Below the pieces are notes generated by a model that was not told where the DNA came from, searched no databases, and was given only the letters and a program-made list of their open reading frames with translations. Made by a program: the position numbers and the translations under genes. A stretch of 64,000 nt of DNA. It comes from Biformimicrobium ophioploci. Lineage in GTDB: Bacteria; Pseudomonadota; Gammaproteobacteria; Pseudomonadales; Cellvibrionaceae. This document shows, piece by piece, positions 1 through 8,541 of the stretch. The stretch spans positions 124,001 through 188,000 of the forward strand of contig NZ_BSYJ01000005.1 of the NCBI RefSeq assembly GCF_030270605.1, in the 5' to 3' direction. Within the stretch, counting starts at the first letter, position 1; each line of letters starts with the position of its first letter.

Positions 1-1106
1 AAAAGCTGAAGCTTTTCAGTGGATGGGTAGGCGAGGGCAATAGCTGGATTGTCGAAATCTTCGTTATCGTTTTCCTCACACTGTTGGCTGCCTGGTTCCT
101 GCAACGCTTTATTGACCGTTTGGCAAGGCGGGCCGAGGGAACGGCAAATCCCTGGGATGACGCCCTTGTTGGGGCGATCGAAGCGCCCGGAAGAGTGCTT
201 GTATGGCTGCTCGGGCTTTCCGTTGCCGCGGGCATCGCCGGCGAGCAAACGGGCGTTTCCATATTCGACTATGTGGCAGAGTTCCGTGAGGTCGGTGTCA
301 TCCTGGTGCTGGCCTGGTTTGCGGTGCGTTTTGTCCGTAATGCGGAAGAAAACCTGCGCGATCCACGTTATACATCGAAGCCGGTGGATGTCACGACGGT
401 TCGTGCGATAGGTAAGCTGGTCCGGATTTCCATCCTTATCACCGCGGCGATGGTGGTGATGCAGAAGCTGGGTTATAGCATTAGCGGGGTGCTTGCGTTT
501 GGTGGTATCGGCGGCCTTGCGGTCGGTTTCGCAGCGAAGGACCTGCTCGCCAATTTTTTCGGTGGCCTGATGATCTACCTGGACAGGCCTTTTGCGGTGG
601 GGGACTGGATACGCTCCCCGGACAAGGAAATAGAGGGCACGGTAGAGGATATTGGCTGGCGCCTGACCCGTATACGTACTTTTGATAAACGTCCGCTTTA
701 TATACCCAATGCGACCTTTACCCAGATCTCTGTTGAAAACCCGTCGCGCATGTTGAACCGGCGCATCTATGAAACGATTGGTGTTCGTTACGATGATGCA
801 GCCGCGATTCCGGGGATAATCAGCTCAGTAAAGGAAATGCTGAAACAGCACCCGGAGATCGATACGCAGCAAACGCTCATTGTAAATTTCAATGCATTTG
901 CAGCATCGTCTCTGGATTTCTTTATCTATACATTTACCAAGACAACGGACTGGATTCGATATCATGAAATTAAACAGGACGTATTGTTGCGTGTATTACA
1001 GATCATTGATGAACACGGTGCTTCCTGTGCCTTCCCGACACGAACCGTGCATATGCCGGACAATCTGCGCCTTGAAACCATACAGGCGGCCGGAGTCCGC
1101 GAATAA
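1..1106 (+). CDS. MscS-family mechanosensitive ion channel, 5' end outside the window
   Basis: The reading frame is open from the first base, so the start codon lies upstream; about 367 residues are visible. The protein starts with hydrophobic helices, one around the window edge (EIFVIVFLTLLAAWFLQRF) and others at LVWLLGLSVAAGIAG and VILVLAWFAVRFV. It then carries the MscS pore-helix signature, glycine/alanine-rich with GGIGGLAVGFAAKDLLANFFGG, followed by the beta-domain start IYLDRPFAVGDWI. These features place it in the small-conductance mechanosensitive channel family, inner-membrane proteins that release solutes on hypo-osmotic shock. Which MscS paralogue it is cannot be told. An internal TTG at 84 is available but would cut off a membrane helix, so I treat the gene as truncated by the window. 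Confidence 0.9.
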   Translation, partial: KLKLFSGWVGEGNSWIVEIFVIVFLTLLAAWFLQRFIDRLARRAEGTANPWDDALVGAIEAPGRVLVWLLGLSVAAGIAGEQTGVSIFDYVAEFREVGVILVLAWFAVRFVRNAEENLRDPRYTSKPVDVTTVRAIGKLVRISILITAAMVVMQKLGYSISGVLAFGGIGGLAVGFAAKDLLANFFGGLMIYLDRPFAVGDWIRSPDKEIEGTVEDIGWRLTRIRTFDKRPLYIPNATFTQISVENPSRMLNRRIYETIGVRYDDAAAIPGIISSVKEMLKQHPEIDTQQTLIVNFNAFAASSLDFFIYTFTKTTDWIRYHEIKQDVLLRVLQIIDEHGASCAFPTRTVHMPDNLRLETIQAAGVRE

Positions 1107-1296
1107 AATTGTATGAAAGTACAACAACTGGGAGAGCGGTCCTGGACTGATGGTTTGTCAGGTAAGGCATTTCGGTCTGGGTGTTTCCAGGTTTTCGTTT
1201 TGATTTGGCGATTTATTGTCCAATCTACGCAGATGTTGAAATATTATTTGCGTTGAAAACTGGACAGTGGCGCTTTTTTAACTAAAAATCAGTATT

Positions 1297-1440
1297 AGCT
1301 CCAAGGGTCTTAGGGGTTTAATTGCCCTGGAGCGCTATAAGAATAAGGCTGAAAGGCCAGGCGGTTTAAGCGCTAGGTTTTTAGCTGCACCAATTATTTT
1401 GATTAGTGGTTAGCGCTATAACAATAATGAGGTTGGCTCA
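1297..1440 (+). promoter_or_regulatory. Structured 5' leader of the cold-shock gene
   Basis: The 334 bases between the MscS gene and the csp start hold no gene. The last 140 bases can fold. CTCCAAGGG near 1300 faces CCCTGGAG near 1325-1332. AGCGCTA at 1369-1375 faces TAGCGCT at 1411-1417, with a nested CACcAAT / ATTaGTG pair inside. The second hairpin ends about 10 bases before the GAGG ribosome-binding site at 1429-1432. AGCGCTATAA also recurs directly at 1331-1340 and 1412-1421. Long structured leaders are typical of cold-shock mRNAs; a thermosensing role here is inference. I could not fix the promoter; no -35/-10 pair with good spacing stands out. Confidence 0.45.
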
Positions 1441-1653
1441 ATGAGTGATCGCGTAACAGGCACAGTGAAGTGGTTTAATAATGCTCGCGGATACGGTTTT
1501 ATTACCCGTGGTGAAGGGACCGACGATATCTTCGTCCATTACCGCAGCATTCGTGGCGATGGCTACAAAACACTGAACGAAGGGCAGTCTGTAGAATTTG
1601 AAATGCAGAATGGTGACAAGGGGTTGCTGGCGGAAGACGTCATTCCCTGCTGA
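1441..1653 (+). CDS. Cold-shock domain protein (CspA family)
   Basis: A 70-residue protein that is a single cold-shock domain. It has the opening [15 protein letters not shown] with the RNP1-type aromatic patch and IFVHY as RNP2. Such proteins bind single-stranded RNA/DNA and act as RNA chaperones in the cytoplasm. The start ATG has ATGAGG about 8 bases upstream. The gene stands alone between an MscS gene and a convergent csiV, and a strong bidirectional terminator follows. It is a paralogue of the cspD-like gene at 49.9-50.2 kb but lacks that protein's acidic, alanine-rich tail. Which Csp number applies is not decidable from sequence; whether it is cold-induced is inferred from the long structured leader. 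Confidence 0.93.
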   Translation: MSDRVTGTVKWFNNARGYGFITRGEGTDDIFVHYRSIRGDGYKTLNEGQSVEFEMQNGDKGLLAEDVIPC

Positions 1654-1718
1654 CCCGGGTCAATCGCCCTGGTTGCCGCTGTTAACGCGGTTGAAGGCCT
1701 TTACATCACCGTGTAACA

Positions 1719-1741
1719 AACCCGTGTTGCACGCGGGTTTC
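1719..1741 (+). terminator. Hairpin downstream of the cold-shock gene
   Basis: AAACCCG faces CGGGTTT with a short GC-containing loop, followed by TTT only. Weaker than the next hairpin at 1767-1795; it may serve as a first terminator or processing stop. Confidence 0.45.
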
Positions 1742-1766
1742 ATGTGGATATAAAAGCCAGAGAAAG

Positions 1767-1795
1767 AAAAAAGCGAGCACAGCTCGCTTTTTTTT
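1767..1795. terminator. Bidirectional intrinsic terminator between csp and csiV
   Basis: A perfect 12-bp stem (AAAAAAGCGAGC / GCTCGCTTTTTT) around a 3-base loop, with T-runs when read from either side. It can stop csp on the plus strand and the mfd-csiV transcript on the minus strand. Confidence 0.9.
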
Positions 1796-1856
1796 GTGCC
1801 TGTAACACAGGCGTGCCGGAGCTTCACAGGGCCCGAACCCGAGCCCCGCCTACTGG

Positions 1857-2873
1857 CTACTGGTCGGCGCCTGCCTCCGTCTCGGTTTCTATCGGGCGGA
1901 CTTCAATCAGGACGTTCAGGAGCGGGTGGTCAATGTAGTGCAGCTCCTTGCTGCGCATACGCCTTTTCTCCTGCAGTAACGCAACGCGGGTTGCGAGCAG
2001 CGGGTTTGTGGTTTCCTCTTCAGTCACCGGTTCCGGAATAGAAGGGGGCCAGTCGGCCATCACTGTGCTGCCGACCTCTTGTACGGTATTCACAACCAAG
2101 CCACTCTCCAGCTGCTCGGCCAGTGCGGCCCGTGCCATTTCCGCATTCTGGATCGCGCGGGGGGAAATCGGTACCTGAATGGGAGGGTTCCCCGGGGTGG
2201 CGCTCGCCTGCTGGGTCGATAGCTCATCGGTATACCAGAGGTTGGTGGTGAGATTCAGGTACCGCGAAACGCTGACGGTGATGCCGCCGCCGAGCTGGTA
2301 TTGGTTGCCCTCCAGGGCATCTCCGCCCTTGATCAGAATCTGGGGCGCTTCATCATGTTCCTGCAGTACCTGGCGCCAGGCCTTGTGGAACAATACCTGG
2401 TAATTCGGATCACGGGTAAGTGCCGCAACCACATTCTGTAATGTGCCATCCACGGGCTTTAGCAGTGGTGGAATCATGGCCTGATTCGGCGTGTCTTCCT
2501 GAGCTTCCAGGGATCCTTGCTCGCGATCGACTGTAACTGCGGGCAGCAGGTCAAGCTGCTCCTCAGTGTTTTCGAGCGAAGCATCATTTGCTCCGATCGA
2601 AAGTGGTTCGGCGCGCTCGATTGCAGGCGGGTTCGGATCCGGGGTCTCAAAGTCGATCCAGTTGCGCTCGTAGCGCAGCTGTGGCTTCTGCGGCCAGGTT
2701 TCCTGGCTGATCCGGTAGCCGGGATTGCGCTTGAGCACGATGACCTCAATTTCAAATTCGGTCCCGGCATAGCTGCCATTGCGATCCTGGGCCGACAGGC
2801 CGAAAGGGACAGCGACGAGTGCCGCCAGTGCAAATTTTATCAGTGTGGGGTTTCTGGCCATTCTGCTCATCAA
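1857..2873 (-). CDS. csiV: CsiV-family periplasmic protein
   Basis: A 338-residue protein with an N-terminal signal peptide (hydrophobic stretch FALAALVAVPFGLSA, probable cleavage after LSA), so it is exported. After this comes a conserved block FEIEVIVLKRNPGY and then WP..PQL, typical of the CsiV family. That family was named in Vibrio for peptidoglycan binding and cell-shape integrity. The middle is low in complexity (acidic, Pro-rich), and the C-terminal part has RMRSKELHYIDHPLLNVLIEVRPI. It follows mfd by only 21 bases on the same strand, so the two are probably cotranscribed; the same pairing occurs in Pseudomonas as I recall. Two ATGs (2873, 2870) are possible starts and neither has a strong ribosome-binding site. 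Function in this organism is inferred from family membership. Confidence 0.8.
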   Translation of the reverse strand: MMSRMARNPTLIKFALAALVAVPFGLSAQDRNGSYAGTEFEIEVIVLKRNPGYRISQETWPQKPQLRYERNWIDFETPDPNPPAIERAEPLSIGANDASLENTEEQLDLLPAVTVDREQGSLEAQEDTPNQAMIPPLLKPVDGTLQNVVAALTRDPNYQVLFHKAWRQVLQEHDEAPQILIKGGDALEGNQYQLGGGITVSVSRYLNLTTNLWYTDELSTQQASATPGNPPIQVPISPRAIQNAEMARAALAEQLESGLVVNTVQEVGSTVMADWPPSIPEPVTEEETTNPLLATRVALLQEKRRMRSKELHYIDHPLLNVLIEVRPIETETEAGADQ

Positions 2874-2894
2874 ATGCTCGTGTTGGACCCTGTA

Positions 2895-5800
2895 TTATGA
2901 CGCGCTGCCGGATCGCTTCAACTTCTGCAGCAGCTCATTCACTTCGCGAATGCGACTGTCTGGTGTTGAATCGTCATCCAGCTCAAAGCGCAGCTGGTTT
3001 GCCCCCTGCAGCTGATAGCGACCGGGTTGCGCCTGCACCAGCTTGACGATGGTAAACGGATCCACCTGGGTGGAGTCCGCAAATTCCATACGCCCGCGCT
3101 CCGCGTTGGCCTCCAGTTTACTGATCCCCAGTTCGCCTGCCGTGAGCTTGATCTCAGTGACCCGGAAAAGGTTCTTGGTCGCTTCCGGTAGCAGGCCGAA
3201 GCGGTCAATCATTTCGACCTGAAGTTCACGCAGCGCCTCGGAGGATTCGGCGTTGGCGATTCGCTTGTACATCAGCAGGCGGCTGTGAACGTCAGGCAGG
3301 TAGTCGTCGGGAATCAGCGCGGGGATGCGCAGGTTGACGTCAATGGCCGGTGATTCCAGCGGGTCATCGATGTTCGGGGTCTTGCCGGAGCGGATTGCCT
3401 TGACGGCGCGATCCAGCATTTCCATGTAAAGGGTAAAGCCTACGCCCTGGATCTGTCCGCTCTGTTCGTCGCCGAGCAGTTCGCCCGCGCCGCGGATTTC
3501 CATGTCATGGGTGGCGAGGGTAAAGCCGGCCCCGAGATCCTGCGCTTCGGCGATGGCCTCCAGACGCTTGACGGCATCGGAGGTCATGTTGCGCTTGCCC
3601 GGGGTTAGCAGGTAGGCGTAGGCCTGGTGGTGTGACCGGCCAACCCGGCCGCGCAGCTGGTGCAGCTGGGCAAGGCCAAACTTGTCTGCGCGTTCGATGA
3701 TGATGGTATTGGCATTGGGTACGTCGATGCCCGTCTCGATAATGGTGGTGCACACCAGCACGTTGAAGCGCTTGTGGTAGAAGTCACTCATGACCTGTTC
3801 GAGCTCGCGTTCGCGCATCTGGCCGTGGCCAGTCACCACGCGCGCCTCCGGAACCAGCTCGCGCACCTCCTGCGCCAGTCTCTCGATACTCTTCACTTCG
3901 TTGTGCAGGAAATAAACCTGGCCGCCGCGCAGTATCTCCCGGAGGATGGCTTCCTTGATCAGGTTGTCGTCACGCACGCGTACAAAGGTCTTCACCGACA
4001 GGCGTCGCGATGGCGGTGTCGCGATCACAGAGAGGTCGCGGATACCCGACATCGCCATATTGAGAGTGCGCGGGATGGGCGTGGCGGTGAGGGCGAGGAT
4101 GTCGACTTCCGCACGCAGGCTCTTGATGCGCTCTTTCTGGCGCACCCCGAAGCGGTGCTCCTCGTCGATCATCAGCAGGCCCAGCTGCTTGAAGTTCATA
4201 TCGGTCTGCAACAGCTTGTGTGTGCCGACGAGGATATCCACCTTGCCGTCCTCCACGCGCCGCTTGATTGACTCCACTTCCTTGGCGGAGCGGAAGCGTG
4301 ACAGAACCTCGATCGACACGGGCCAGTCCGCAAAGCGATCCTGGAATGTCTGGTAATGCTGCTGCGCGAGCAGGGTGGTTGGTACCAGCATTGCCACCTG
4401 CCGGCCGCTGTGCACAGCGATAAATGCCGCGCGCATTGCAACTTCCGTCTTGCCGAAGCCGACGTCGCCGCAAACCAGTCGGTCCATGGGCTTTGCAGTG
4501 AGCATATCGGCGCGCACCGCATCGATCGCCAGCTGCTGGTCCGGGGTCTCCTCGAACGGGAAGGCCGCGCAGAAAGCACGGTAGGAGTCGCTGGGGTCGG
4601 CGAAGGCATGTCCCACGCGGGCTTCGCGCCGGGCGTAGATGTCCAGCAGCTCTGCCGCCACATCTCGCACTTTCTCTGCAGCCTTGCGTTTGGCCTTCTG
4701 CCACTGTTCACTGCCCAGCCGGTGCATGGGCGCAAGTGCCTCATCCGCACCGGTGTAGCGGCTAATCAGGTGTAAATTGGCTACAGGAACGTAGAGTTTG
4801 GCAGCGTCTGCGTACTCAAGCAGCAGGAATTCGGCCTGCTGGTTATCGATGTCCAGTGTCTCCAGACCGCGATATCTGCCCACACCATGATCAATATGGA
4901 CAACGGGTGCGCCTGTTTTCAACTCCGCCAGATTGCGCACAACCTGTTCGCTGTCGTCGCGCGCCTTCTTGCGCCGGCGACTCTGGATGACCCGGTCACC
5001 AAAGAGCTGCGATTCGGCAATCAGGCTGATATGGGGCTCAATCACCACCAGCCCTGCGGCGAGCGGCGCCACAGTAATGCAGTACTGCTCACTTGAGGCA
5101 AGGAAGTCGTGCCAGCCCTTGACCACGTGCGGGCGCAGGTTGATCTTGCCCAGCAGCTCCAGAAGCGATTCCCTGCGCCCCGGGCTGTCAGCGCAGAGCA
5201 GTACCCGCCCGTCGAACTCCATCAGGTAGGCTTCCACTGCGGTAAGGGGTGTTTCTGATTGGCCCTGCACCGGCAGGGCGGGTGGTGGCGCACTGTCAAA
5301 GAGGTAGCTACCAGCGCTGTCTGTTTCCGTGGTCTCGGATACGATGGCGCGGCGCCTCGGCTTCAGTGCGCTGAACAGTTCATCCGGCGGTAGCAGGATA
5401 TCGGTCGGCGGTAGCAGTGGCCGGGTGGGGTCCACGCGGCGGCTTTCGTAACGGCTGTTGACCTCATTCCAGAAGCGATCGATGCCGGTATGCAGGTCTC
5501 CGGCAATAAAAAGGCAGCTTTCCGGCGGCAGGTAATCAAAGAGGCTGGCGCAGTCATTGAAAAACAGTTTCAGGTAGTACTCGATGCCTGCGGGCGCGAT
5601 GCCGTCCTGTATGTCGGTGTACAGGGGCACAATGCTCGGGTCGCCCTCAAAAACGCTGTGCCAGTTGTCGAGGAACCGGTCTATCCCGACCTTATTCAGC
5701 GGGAATTCACGCGCTGGCAGGAGGTTGATCTGGTCGACGGTTTCGATGGTGCGCTGGGTTTCCGGGTCAAAGGTGCGCAGCGAGTCTACCTCGTCATCGA

Positions 5801-6371
5801 ACAGGTCGATGCGGTAGGGCAGTTTGCTGCCCATCGGGTAGATGTCCATCAGTGCCCCGCGCACCGCGAACTCCCCATGTTCGTACACGGTATCCACGCA
5901 GATGTAGCCGGCCTGCTCGAGCAGCTTGCGGGTTTCGATCGGATTGAACGAGTCTCCCTGTGACACCATCAGCGAATTGCCGCCAACGTAAGAGACAGGG
6001 GGAAGGCGGTGCATCAGAGTGGTGAGTGGTACCACGACAATCCCGCGACCCATGCGCGGGAGCCGGTACAGGATTGAGAGGCGTTCGGAAATGATGTCCT
6101 GGTGGGGTGAGAAGCTGTCGTAAGGCAGGATCTCCCAGTCCGGGAAAAGCAGCACCGGGATGGCATCGTTCTCGTCGGCGAAAAAGCGCAGTTCCTGCTC
6201 GAGCCGGGCGGCTTCGGTGCTGTCTGCGGCAATGACCAGTACGGGCCTGTCTTCGCTGCGGGCGCGATTGTATATCGCGAGTGGCGCTGCTGCGCCCTGA
6301 AGCTGGCACCAGAACTGCCTGTCGTTGTCCTGCCTGAATTCCGGTGGCGTAAATGGGCTGTATTTGGTCAT
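2895..6371 (-). CDS. mfd: Transcription-repair coupling factor Mfd
   Basis: 1158 residues, the usual Mfd length. The N-terminal UvrB-like module opens with PLAIYNRARSEDRPVLVIAAD. The RNA-polymerase-interacting domain is near VVHIDHGVGRYRGLE. The RecG-like translocase carries Walker A GDVGFGKTE, the DEEH box (MIDEEHRFGVRQKE), and helicase motifs LALTATPIPRTLNMA, TTIIETGIDVPNANT and QLRGRVGRSHHQAYAYLL. A C-terminal TRCF domain follows. Mfd displaces RNA polymerase stalled at lesions and recruits UvrA. It is divergent from gap and lies directly upstream of csiV. A minus-strand TATAAT with a GC-rich discriminator at 6441-6446 is a plausible promoter. Nothing looks broken. Confidence 0.98.
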   Translation of the reverse strand: MTKYSPFTPPEFRQDNDRQFWCQLQGAAAPLAIYNRARSEDRPVLVIAADSTEAARLEQELRFFADENDAIPVLLFPDWEILPYDSFSPHQDIISERLSILYRLPRMGRGIVVVPLTTLMHRLPPVSYVGGNSLMVSQGDSFNPIETRKLLEQAGYICVDTVYEHGEFAVRGALMDIYPMGSKLPYRIDLFDDEVDSLRTFDPETQRTIETVDQINLLPAREFPLNKVGIDRFLDNWHSVFEGDPSIVPLYTDIQDGIAPAGIEYYLKLFFNDCASLFDYLPPESCLFIAGDLHTGIDRFWNEVNSRYESRRVDPTRPLLPPTDILLPPDELFSALKPRRRAIVSETTETDSAGSYLFDSAPPPALPVQGQSETPLTAVEAYLMEFDGRVLLCADSPGRRESLLELLGKINLRPHVVKGWHDFLASSEQYCITVAPLAAGLVVIEPHISLIAESQLFGDRVIQSRRRKKARDDSEQVVRNLAELKTGAPVVHIDHGVGRYRGLETLDIDNQQAEFLLLEYADAAKLYVPVANLHLISRYTGADEALAPMHRLGSEQWQKAKRKAAEKVRDVAAELLDIYARREARVGHAFADPSDSYRAFCAAFPFEETPDQQLAIDAVRADMLTAKPMDRLVCGDVGFGKTEVAMRAAFIAVHSGRQVAMLVPTTLLAQQHYQTFQDRFADWPVSIEVLSRFRSAKEVESIKRRVEDGKVDILVGTHKLLQTDMNFKQLGLLMIDEEHRFGVRQKERIKSLRAEVDILALTATPIPRTLNMAMSGIRDLSVIATPPSRRLSVKTFVRVRDDNLIKEAILREILRGGQVYFLHNEVKSIERLAQEVRELVPEARVVTGHGQMRERELEQVMSDFYHKRFNVLVCTTIIETGIDVPNANTIIIERADKFGLAQLHQLRGRVGRSHHQAYAYLLTPGKRNMTSDAVKRLEAIAEAQDLGAGFTLATHDMEIRGAGELLGDEQSGQIQGVGFTLYMEMLDRAVKAIRSGKTPNIDDPLESPAIDVNLRIPALIPDDYLPDVHSRLLMYKRIANAESSEALRELQVEMIDRFGLLPEATKNLFRVTEIKLTAGELGISKLEANAERGRMEFADSTQVDPFTIVKLVQAQPGRYQLQGANQLRFELDDDSTPDSRIREVNELLQKLKRSGSAS

Positions 6372-6440
6372 CCCTGTCCTGAAGGCACTACTAAAATAAG
6401 GGCGCTATTGTAGCGATGATTCCCTCGCGGTACAGGCGAC

Positions 6441-6446
6441 ATTATA
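6441..6446 (-). promoter_or_regulatory. Candidate -10 box for mfd-csiV
   Basis: Read on the minus strand the bases are TATAAT followed by GTCGCC, 70 bases before the mfd start. No good -35 hexamer is seen at 16-18 bases. A second, weaker candidate (TACAAT, plus-strand 6407-6412) lies closer to the gene. Confidence 0.35.
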
Positions 6447-6521
6447 AGATTCGGGTTGAAACTGGCTCTTCAGGTGAGGGGAGGGGAGCTGTTGCGAAGA
6501 TGAGAAACCACGGTTTGTTTT

Positions 6522-6536
6522 TGTAGTTAAATTACA
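6522..6536. promoter_or_regulatory. HexR-like operator upstream of gap
   Basis: TGTAGTTAAATTACA is a 15-bp near-perfect palindrome (one pair off) that fits the HexR consensus TGTAATnnnATTACA as I remember it. It sits 24 bases upstream of the gap -35 box, in the mfd/gap divergent region. HexR controls glycolytic and gluconeogenic genes, including gap, in several gammaproteobacteria. A similar site precedes ppsA in this window. Binding is inferred; hexR itself is not in the window. Confidence 0.55.
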
Positions 6537-6560
6537 GGAAAACCCCCTAAATTCAGTAGC

Positions 6561-6589
6561 TTGCGTAGTGACTTTGTTGCCCCGATAAT
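6561..6589 (+). promoter_or_regulatory. Candidate sigma-70 promoter of gap
   Basis: TTGCGT (6561-6566), a 17-base spacer, then GATAAT (6584-6589), followed by the GC-rich discriminator ACGCGCC. This would start transcription about 60 bases before the GTG start codon. Confidence 0.55.
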
Positions 6590-6655
6590 ACGCGCCAAAT
6601 TCCAAGGCCCCGGCAAAAAGGGGCTGTCTCCCTAAGTCAGCAAAGGTATGAAACT

Positions 6656-8113
6656 GTGACCCAGCAGCGTCCAAAGCCCGCGGATTTCTTCAAAGACTGG
6701 AAGGCTCGTGAAGCCCTGGCCGAATCCATGATCCCGATGATCGGCAAGCTCAACCGTGAGCGCAATGTCGGTATCTACATGTATGGACAGAACCTCGTGA
6801 ACAAGTCTGTACTGCAGCTGATGAAGGCGCACCGTTTTGTTCGCCAGGTGGAAGAGAATGAGCTCAGTGAGTTTGAGACCTTCCCGGTGCTGGAAGCAAT
6901 TGCGGCGATGAACCTGGGCCCGGTACATATCGACCTGGGCACCCTGACCAACAAATACATGCGCGACGATCGCGGCCTGTCCGTGGCGGATTTCGTTGGT
7001 GAAGAGCTGGCCACTGCTGAAGGCAGCTCCAAGCCGATCCCGCAGTCGCAGGATGTCGTCCTGTACGGCTTTGGCCGAATTGGCCGCCTGGTCACGCGCC
7101 TTATGGTTGAGAAGGCGGGCAGCGGTGACGTCATGCGCCTGCGTGCAATCGTCCTGCGCAAGGGCAAAGCCCCGAACGATCTGGTCAAGCGCGCCAGCCT
7201 GCTGCGTCGTGATTCCGTGCACGGTTCCTTTAATGGCACCATTCGCGTAGATGAAGAGACCAACTCCCTGATCTGTAACGGCAATGAGATCAAGGTGATC
7301 TATGCCAACTCACCGGCAGAAGTGGATTACACCGCGCACGGCATCAATAACGCTATCGTCGTGGACAGCACCGGTATCTGGCGTGATGAGGAAGCACTGT
7401 CCCAGCACCTTGCGTGCCCGGGCGCCAGCAAGGTGATCCTGACTGCGCCGGCCAAGGGCGACATCAAGAATATCGTTTATGGTATCAACAATGGTGAGAT
7501 CAAGCCGGAAGACAAAATCCTGTCCGCCGCCTCCTGTACCACCAATGCGATCGTGCCTGTCCTGAAAGCAATGATGGACAAGTTCGGTGTGAAGCACGGC
7601 CACGTGGAAACCGTCCACGCCTATACCAATGACCAGAACCTGATCGACAACTACCACAAGGGCGAGCGTCGCGGCCGCTCTGCGGCGCTGAATATGGTTC
7701 TGACCGAAACCGGCGCAGCCAAGGCGGTGGCCAAGGCGCTGCCGGAGCTGAAAGGTAAGCTGACTGGTAATGCGATCCGGGTTCCTACTCCGAACGTATC
7801 CATGGCAATCCTGAACCTGCAACTGGGCCAGGAGACCAACAAGGACGAGCTCAACGAGTACATTCGCGAAGTGGCACTGCACTCCGCGCTGCGCCAGCAG
7901 ATCGGCTTCTCCAATTCGCCGGAAGCTGTTTCCACAGACTTCGTGGGCTCGCGCAAGGCATGTGTGTTTGACTCACTGGCCACCATTGTGGAAGGTAACA
8001 GTGCAGTGCTCTACTGCTGGTACGACAATGAGTTCGGCTACTCCTGTCAGGTGGTGCGGTGCCTCGAAGATATGGCCGGCGTACGCTACGACGTGTACCC
8101 GAAGAAGGACTGA
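6656..8113 (+). CDS. gap: Glyceraldehyde-3-phosphate dehydrogenase, long form
   Basis: 485 residues, about 130 longer at the N-terminus than the standard enzyme. The extension (residues 1-130) is not a signal peptide; similar extensions are known in the Pseudomonas enzyme found beside mfd. The NAD(P)-binding fold begins at YGFGRIGRLVTRL (about 137-149). The catalytic cysteine is Cys294 in ASCTTN, followed by the S-loop with HAYTNDQNLIDNYHKGERRGR. The enzyme interconverts glyceraldehyde-3-phosphate and 1,3-bisphosphoglycerate. The start is GTG at 6656: an ATG at 6648 runs into a stop after three codons, and the protein opening MTQQ resembles the Pseudomonas homologue. A HexR-like site and a promoter lie upstream. 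The direction favoured in vivo, glycolytic or gluconeogenic, is not visible. Confidence 0.96.
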   Translation: MTQQRPKPADFFKDWKAREALAESMIPMIGKLNRERNVGIYMYGQNLVNKSVLQLMKAHRFVRQVEENELSEFETFPVLEAIAAMNLGPVHIDLGTLTNKYMRDDRGLSVADFVGEELATAEGSSKPIPQSQDVVLYGFGRIGRLVTRLMVEKAGSGDVMRLRAIVLRKGKAPNDLVKRASLLRRDSVHGSFNGTIRVDEETNSLICNGNEIKVIYANSPAEVDYTAHGINNAIVVDSTGIWRDEEALSQHLACPGASKVILTAPAKGDIKNIVYGINNGEIKPEDKILSAASCTTNAIVPVLKAMMDKFGVKHGHVETVHAYTNDQNLIDNYHKGERRGRSAALNMVLTETGAAKAVAKALPELKGKLTGNAIRVPTPNVSMAILNLQLGQETNKDELNEYIREVALHSALRQQIGFSNSPEAVSTDFVGSRKACVFDSLATIVEGNSAVLYCWYDNEFGYSCQVVRCLEDMAGVRYDVYPKKD

Positions 8114-8154
8114 GCTGCTCGCTAACGCCTGACTGGACAGGCGAAAAGTGACTG

Positions 8155-8189
8155 AAGGCCCGCCGGTGCACTGCCCGCGGGCCTTTTTC
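8155..8189 (+). terminator. Intrinsic terminator of gap
   Basis: AAGGCCCGC (8155-8163) pairs with GCGGGCCTT (8177-8185), followed by a T-run. It lies 42 bases after the gap stop codon. Confidence 0.88.
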
Positions 8190-8288
8190 GTACACAGGCG
8201 TTGCAATCCACCTGCAGAAAATCCGAGCGATCACTCATCTTTTGGTCGTAACTGCCCCCTAAAACGCTGATTTACAACATTGTTGGTC

Positions 8289-8317
8289 TGGTCATTCGGG
8301 GGGTGCATCTTTATAAT
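8289..8317 (+). promoter_or_regulatory. Candidate promoter of the nqr operon
   Basis: TGGTCA (8289-8294), a 17-base spacer and a consensus TATAAT (8312-8317), followed by GCGCGC. Transcription would begin near 8324, leaving a leader of about 218 bases before nqrA. I see no recognised riboswitch in that leader. Confidence 0.6.
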
Positions 8318-8541
8318 GCGCGCGGCTTTGCTGGGGCAGTTGCGCGCCACGTAGCGGTTTTTACCGTCAGCTATCATTGATATAGCATTTTCGGCGCCAA
8401 CGGAAAGTAGCGGTAGTGCGATTGTGAATCGCCGTTCTAGCGAAAGAGATGGGCCTGGAGCCCAGTCCACCCAGTGCGCACGCTCTGTGTGCAAGCGTTA
8501 AGAATTCCGAGAAAATTCTACAAGTAATTAGGCAGAGACGT

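Noticed and set aside
8449-8541. Upstream in-frame extension of nqrA
   Set aside because: 31 residues with no counterpart in NqrA; the family starts at the GLDLPI motif, so ATG 8542 is preferred.
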